Source of the DNA: an uncultured Calothrix sp.
GTDB taxonomy: Bacteria; Cyanobacteriota; Cyanobacteriia; Cyanobacteriales; Nostocaceae
Assembly (NCBI GenBank): GCA_937884685.1
Contig: CAKZYM010000220.1
Coordinates: 1-6,454, forward strand
Direction of reading: 5' to 3'
DNA length: 6,454 nt
Shown here: positions 4,908 to 6,454 of the stretch, piece by piece
How positions within the stretch are numbered: the stretch's first letter is position 1
Layout: every line of letters begins with the position of its first letter
Notes under the pieces: generated by a model
Told to the model about the DNA's origin: nothing
The model's database searches: none
The model's input: the letters and a program-made list of their open reading frames with translations, nothing else
Translations under genes and position numbers: made by a program

Positions 4908-4914
4908 AAAATAT

Positions 4915-5781
4915 ATGAATAATCAGTTAAAAACAGCCGCTTTATTAGCTGGGCTGAGCGGTCTTCTGATAGCTATTAGTTATTGGATATTTGGTGGCAG
5001 CGCAGGTCTAATTATAGGTATCGCCATAGCGGCAGTAACTAATCTTGTTTCTTGGTACCAATCAGATAAAATCGCTTTGGCAGCTTACCGAGCGCAGCCC
5101 GTTTCTGCAAGCGATGCACCGGGACTCTATCGTATGGTAGAAAGACTTTCTAGTAGAGCAAATATTCCTACTCCGAGGATATATATAGTTCCCGGTTCTA
5201 ATGCCAATGCTTTTGCTACTGGTAGAGACCCAGAAAACGCAGCCGTAGCAGTTACAGAAGGAATTTTAAACATCCTCCCCAAGGAAGAGCTTGAAGCCGT
5301 ACTTGCTCACGAACTGACTCATATAATCAATCGCGACACCCTTACTCAAGCCGTTAGCGCTACCGTAGCTGGTGCAATCTCCTTTTTGGCACAGATGCTA
5401 AGTTACAGCTTATGGTTTGGTGGAAATTCACGAGACGGTGACAGAGGTGCTAATCCTTTGGGAATGTTGTTAACAGTTACCTTAGCTCCTTTAGCTGCAA
5501 GCGTAATTCAGTTAGCAATCTCCCGTACCCGAGAATTTTCTGCTGATGCTGGTGCAGCCAAATTAACTGGTAATCCCCGCGCTTTAGCTCGCGCTCTACA
5601 GCGTTTGGATTCCACAGCTAGACAAATGCCAATGCAAGCCAATCCAGCTTTTGAGCCTTTATTAATTATCAATCCCTTAAGCGGTGAATTTTTAGGTAAT
5701 TTATTTAGAACTCATCCGAGTACCGAAGCGCGAATTGAAGCATTATTAAAGATTGAGCAACAATTACCTACAACGGTTTAA
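4915..5781 (+). CDS. htpX: Membrane zinc metalloprotease HtpX (M48 family)
   Basis: A 288-residue M48B protease that cleaves damaged or misfolded inner-membrane proteins, working alongside FtsH in membrane quality control in bacteria where it has been studied. Two membrane helices come first (about 8-26 and 28-46). The family block PRIYIVPGSNANAFATGRDPENAAVAVTEGIL lies at 87-118. The zinc and catalytic motif HELTH is at 132-136 (H132 and H136 ligands, E133 catalytic), followed by NRD. Two more hydrophobic segments follow (about 144-168 and 181-202). SRTREFSAD (203-211) supplies the third zinc ligand, E207. The C-terminal HPSTEARIEAL (267-277) is also typical. Length is normal for the family and all key residues are present, so it should be active; the active site is expected to face the cytoplasm. 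It is likely transcribed alone from the long upstream spacer. The next gene starts 148 bases later. Confidence 0.96.
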   Translation: MNNQLKTAALLAGLSGLLIAISYWIFGGSAGLIIGIAIAAVTNLVSWYQSDKIALAAYRAQPVSASDAPGLYRMVERLSSRANIPTPRIYIVPGSNANAFATGRDPENAAVAVTEGILNILPKEELEAVLAHELTHIINRDTLTQAVSATVAGAISFLAQMLSYSLWFGGNSRDGDRGANPLGMLLTVTLAPLAASVIQLAISRTREFSADAGAAKLTGNPRALARALQRLDSTARQMPMQANPAFEPLLIINPLSGEFLGNLFRTHPSTEARIEALLKIEQQLPTTV

Positions 5782-5817
5782 CTGAGCATGAAGAGCGAAA
5801 ATTGATAACCTTAAAAA

Positions 5818-5846
5818 TTGTATTTTCATTCTAATTCATGTATCGT
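5818..5846 (+). promoter_or_regulatory. Weak candidate promoter for the 130-residue gene
   Basis: TTGTAT (5818-5823) and TATCGT (5841-5846) are 17 bases apart. The spacing is ideal and the -35 fair, but the -10 is poor. An alternative -10, GATAAT at 5892-5897, lacks a good -35. Confidence 0.2.
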
Positions 5847-5853
5847 AAGCCTT

Positions 5854-5879
5854 TGAAAACTGCTAGATTTCAGTCTTCA
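5854..5879 (+). terminator. Imperfect hairpin after htpX, possibly attenuating
   Basis: TGAAAACTG (5854-5862) can pair with CAGTCTTCA (5871-5879) around an 8-base loop, eight of nine positions matching. No T-run follows, so it is a poor intrinsic terminator. It might instead belong to the leader of the following gene. Confidence 0.2.
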
Positions 5880-5929
5880 TACCTCGTAGCTGATAATAAA
5901 TAATTCATACTTACCAATATCTAAAAATC

Positions 5930-6322
5930 ATGACAGATAGCAATCCAGAACCAAAAGTAACAGTAGAAATTAGTCCTCAAACCACCGAAATGGTAGAAAG
6001 CCAAATGGCTGGAGAGACACAAGATGTTAAAGATGAAACAGCAGCTTTGATTGAAGCACTCAAGAGACGTGCCCAAGTAGAAGCACAGTCTGCTGGTACT
6101 CTTACTCGCGAAACCTACTTAAGTGCAGTTCGTCAAGCGCGAGAATCAATCGAACAAAACCAGCTTATCGAACGCGCTCGCATTGAAAACGCTTTCGAGA
6201 TGGTGCAAAGTGAAGCTCAGAAGAACTTTGAATCGATTGTCACAGAAGTACAAGAACTTGGTGATAGATTACAAGCAGCTGCACAAGCAGCTTGGGACGT
6301 ACTAACAGCACCCCGAAAGTAA
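5930..6322 (+). CDS. Unknown 130-residue helical protein, cyanobacterial type
   Basis: I recognise this only as a conserved cyanobacterial hypothetical protein, from memory. An acidic, probably disordered N-terminus (MTDSNPEPKVTVEISPQTTE, 1-20) leads into long amphipathic helices. These are QDVKDETAALIEALKRRAQV (31-50), the turn SAGTLTRETYLSAVRQAR (54-71), SIEQNQLIERARIENAFEM (73-91), and QSEAQKNFESIVTEVQELG (93-111). The end is LQAAAQAAWDVLTAPRK. There is no membrane span, no signal peptide and no cysteine. The helix pattern suits a coiled-coil or phasin-like amphipathic protein, which is inference only. The start is the ATG at 5930; no Shine-Dalgarno is visible. It lies 148 bases after htpX in the same direction and is followed by a good terminator, so it may be an independent unit or read through from htpX. 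An overlapping frame at 6123-6305 is not a gene. Confidence 0.83.
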   Translation: MTDSNPEPKVTVEISPQTTEMVESQMAGETQDVKDETAALIEALKRRAQVEAQSAGTLTRETYLSAVRQARESIEQNQLIERARIENAFEMVQSEAQKNFESIVTEVQELGDRLQAAAQAAWDVLTAPRK

Positions 6323-6338
6323 TCTGTTAAATAAAATA

Positions 6339-6356
6339 GAAAAAGAAAAAGAAAAA
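6339..6356. repeat. Hexamer repeat GAAAAA x3
   Basis: Three GAAAAA units lie between the stop of the 130-residue gene and its terminator. Unlike the other arrays the period is 6, so it may simply be a purine-rich low-complexity stretch. Confidence 0.55.
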
Positions 6357-6375
6357 ATAGAAAAGAATTTTTGAG

Positions 6376-6408
6376 AGACGTTGCAATCGTGCAGCGTCTT
6401 TATTATTG
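6376..6408 (+). terminator. Intrinsic terminator of the 130-residue gene
   Basis: AGACGTTGCA (6376-6385) pairs with TGCAGCGTCT (6390-6399) around an ATCG loop. All ten positions pair, one of them as G-T. It is followed by TTATTATT (6400-6407). The GC-rich base and the tight loop make it the best terminator in the window. The GACGTTGCA-type stem is common downstream of cyanobacterial genes. Confidence 0.85.
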
Positions 6409-6410
6409 TG

Positions 6411-6454
6411 GGGAATTGGGAATTGGGGATTGGTAATTGGTAATTGGTAATTGG
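6411..6454. repeat. Heptamer tandem repeat (STRR), GGGAATT to GGTAATT units, cut by the edge
   Basis: Six units of 7 bp: GGGAATT twice, GGGGATT, then GGTAATT three times, with GG at the window end, so the array continues to the right. The unit changes gradually from GGGAATT to GGTAATT, as expected for local duplication after point changes. It begins directly after the terminator at 6376-6408. Confidence 0.92.

Larger units (their letters stand above)
4200..4914. other. 715-base AT-rich spacer between divergent genes
   Basis: No convincing gene is seen on either strand; the open frames present are around 24 codons. It must hold the promoters of the coiled-coil gene (leftward) and htpX (rightward), but no clean -35/-10 pair stands out. 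AT-rich boxes such as TAAAAT (4834-4839) and GATAAT (4883-4888) are possible -10 elements for htpX. Two hairpin-forming inverted repeats lie inside (4419-4435 and 4536-4574). The block 4370-4450 looks less AT-rich than its surroundings and could be the remnant of a gene or an RNA, but nothing identifies it. Confidence 0.6.

Noticed and set aside
6123..6305. Second open frame of 60 codons inside the 130-residue gene
   Set aside because: It overlaps a well-formed helical protein in another frame, is basic and low in structure, and has no ribosome binding site.

Overview
The window looks like a piece of a filamentous, probably heterocyst-forming, cyanobacterial chromosome. Three things point that way. 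There is a coupled pair of small proteins of the cyanobacterial DUF6888/DUF6887 type. Several predicted proteins (antitoxin-like, methyltransferase, tautomerase, HtpX) resemble cyanobacterial versions. The spacers are full of 7-bp short tandem repeats (STRR), a hallmark of Nostocales genomes. The DNA is AT-rich throughout, and the htpX end looks visibly less AT-rich than the middle. Genus cannot be fixed from the sequence.

Layout. 1-175 (minus): the N-terminal part of a small antitoxin-like protein that runs off the left edge. 345-724 (plus): a two-gene unit of DUF6888-like and DUF6887-like proteins sharing one base, with a possible weak terminator after it. 725-1007: a spacer with two heptamer arrays. 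1008-1475: a stand-alone minimal nucleotidyltransferase. 1548-2039: a small SAM-dependent methyltransferase whose leader is itself a heptamer array. 2277-2908: a probable two-gene operon of an unknown 82-residue protein and a tautomerase-superfamily protein that ends next to another heptamer array. 2909-3128: two heptamer arrays in opposite orientation that can pair with each other. 3129-3350: an unknown 73-residue helical protein. 3342-4199 (minus): an unknown helical/coiled-coil protein whose 3' end overlaps it by 9 bases. 4200-4914: a 715-base AT-rich spacer without a convincing gene but with a 14-pair inverted repeat. 4915-5781: the membrane zinc protease HtpX. 5930-6322: an unknown 130-residue helical protein followed by a good intrinsic terminator. 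6411-6454: a heptamer array cut by the right edge.

The window does not read as one coherent pathway. It is a set of short, independently transcribed units, several of them typical cyanobacterial accessory genes. No convincing new defence island, mobile element, CRISPR array, tRNA or rRNA is visible. The most unusual feature is the repeat landscape: at least six STRR arrays share a 7-bp period but have different unit sequences. They lie in spacers, in one case right against a start codon and in another right at a possibly shortened C-terminus.
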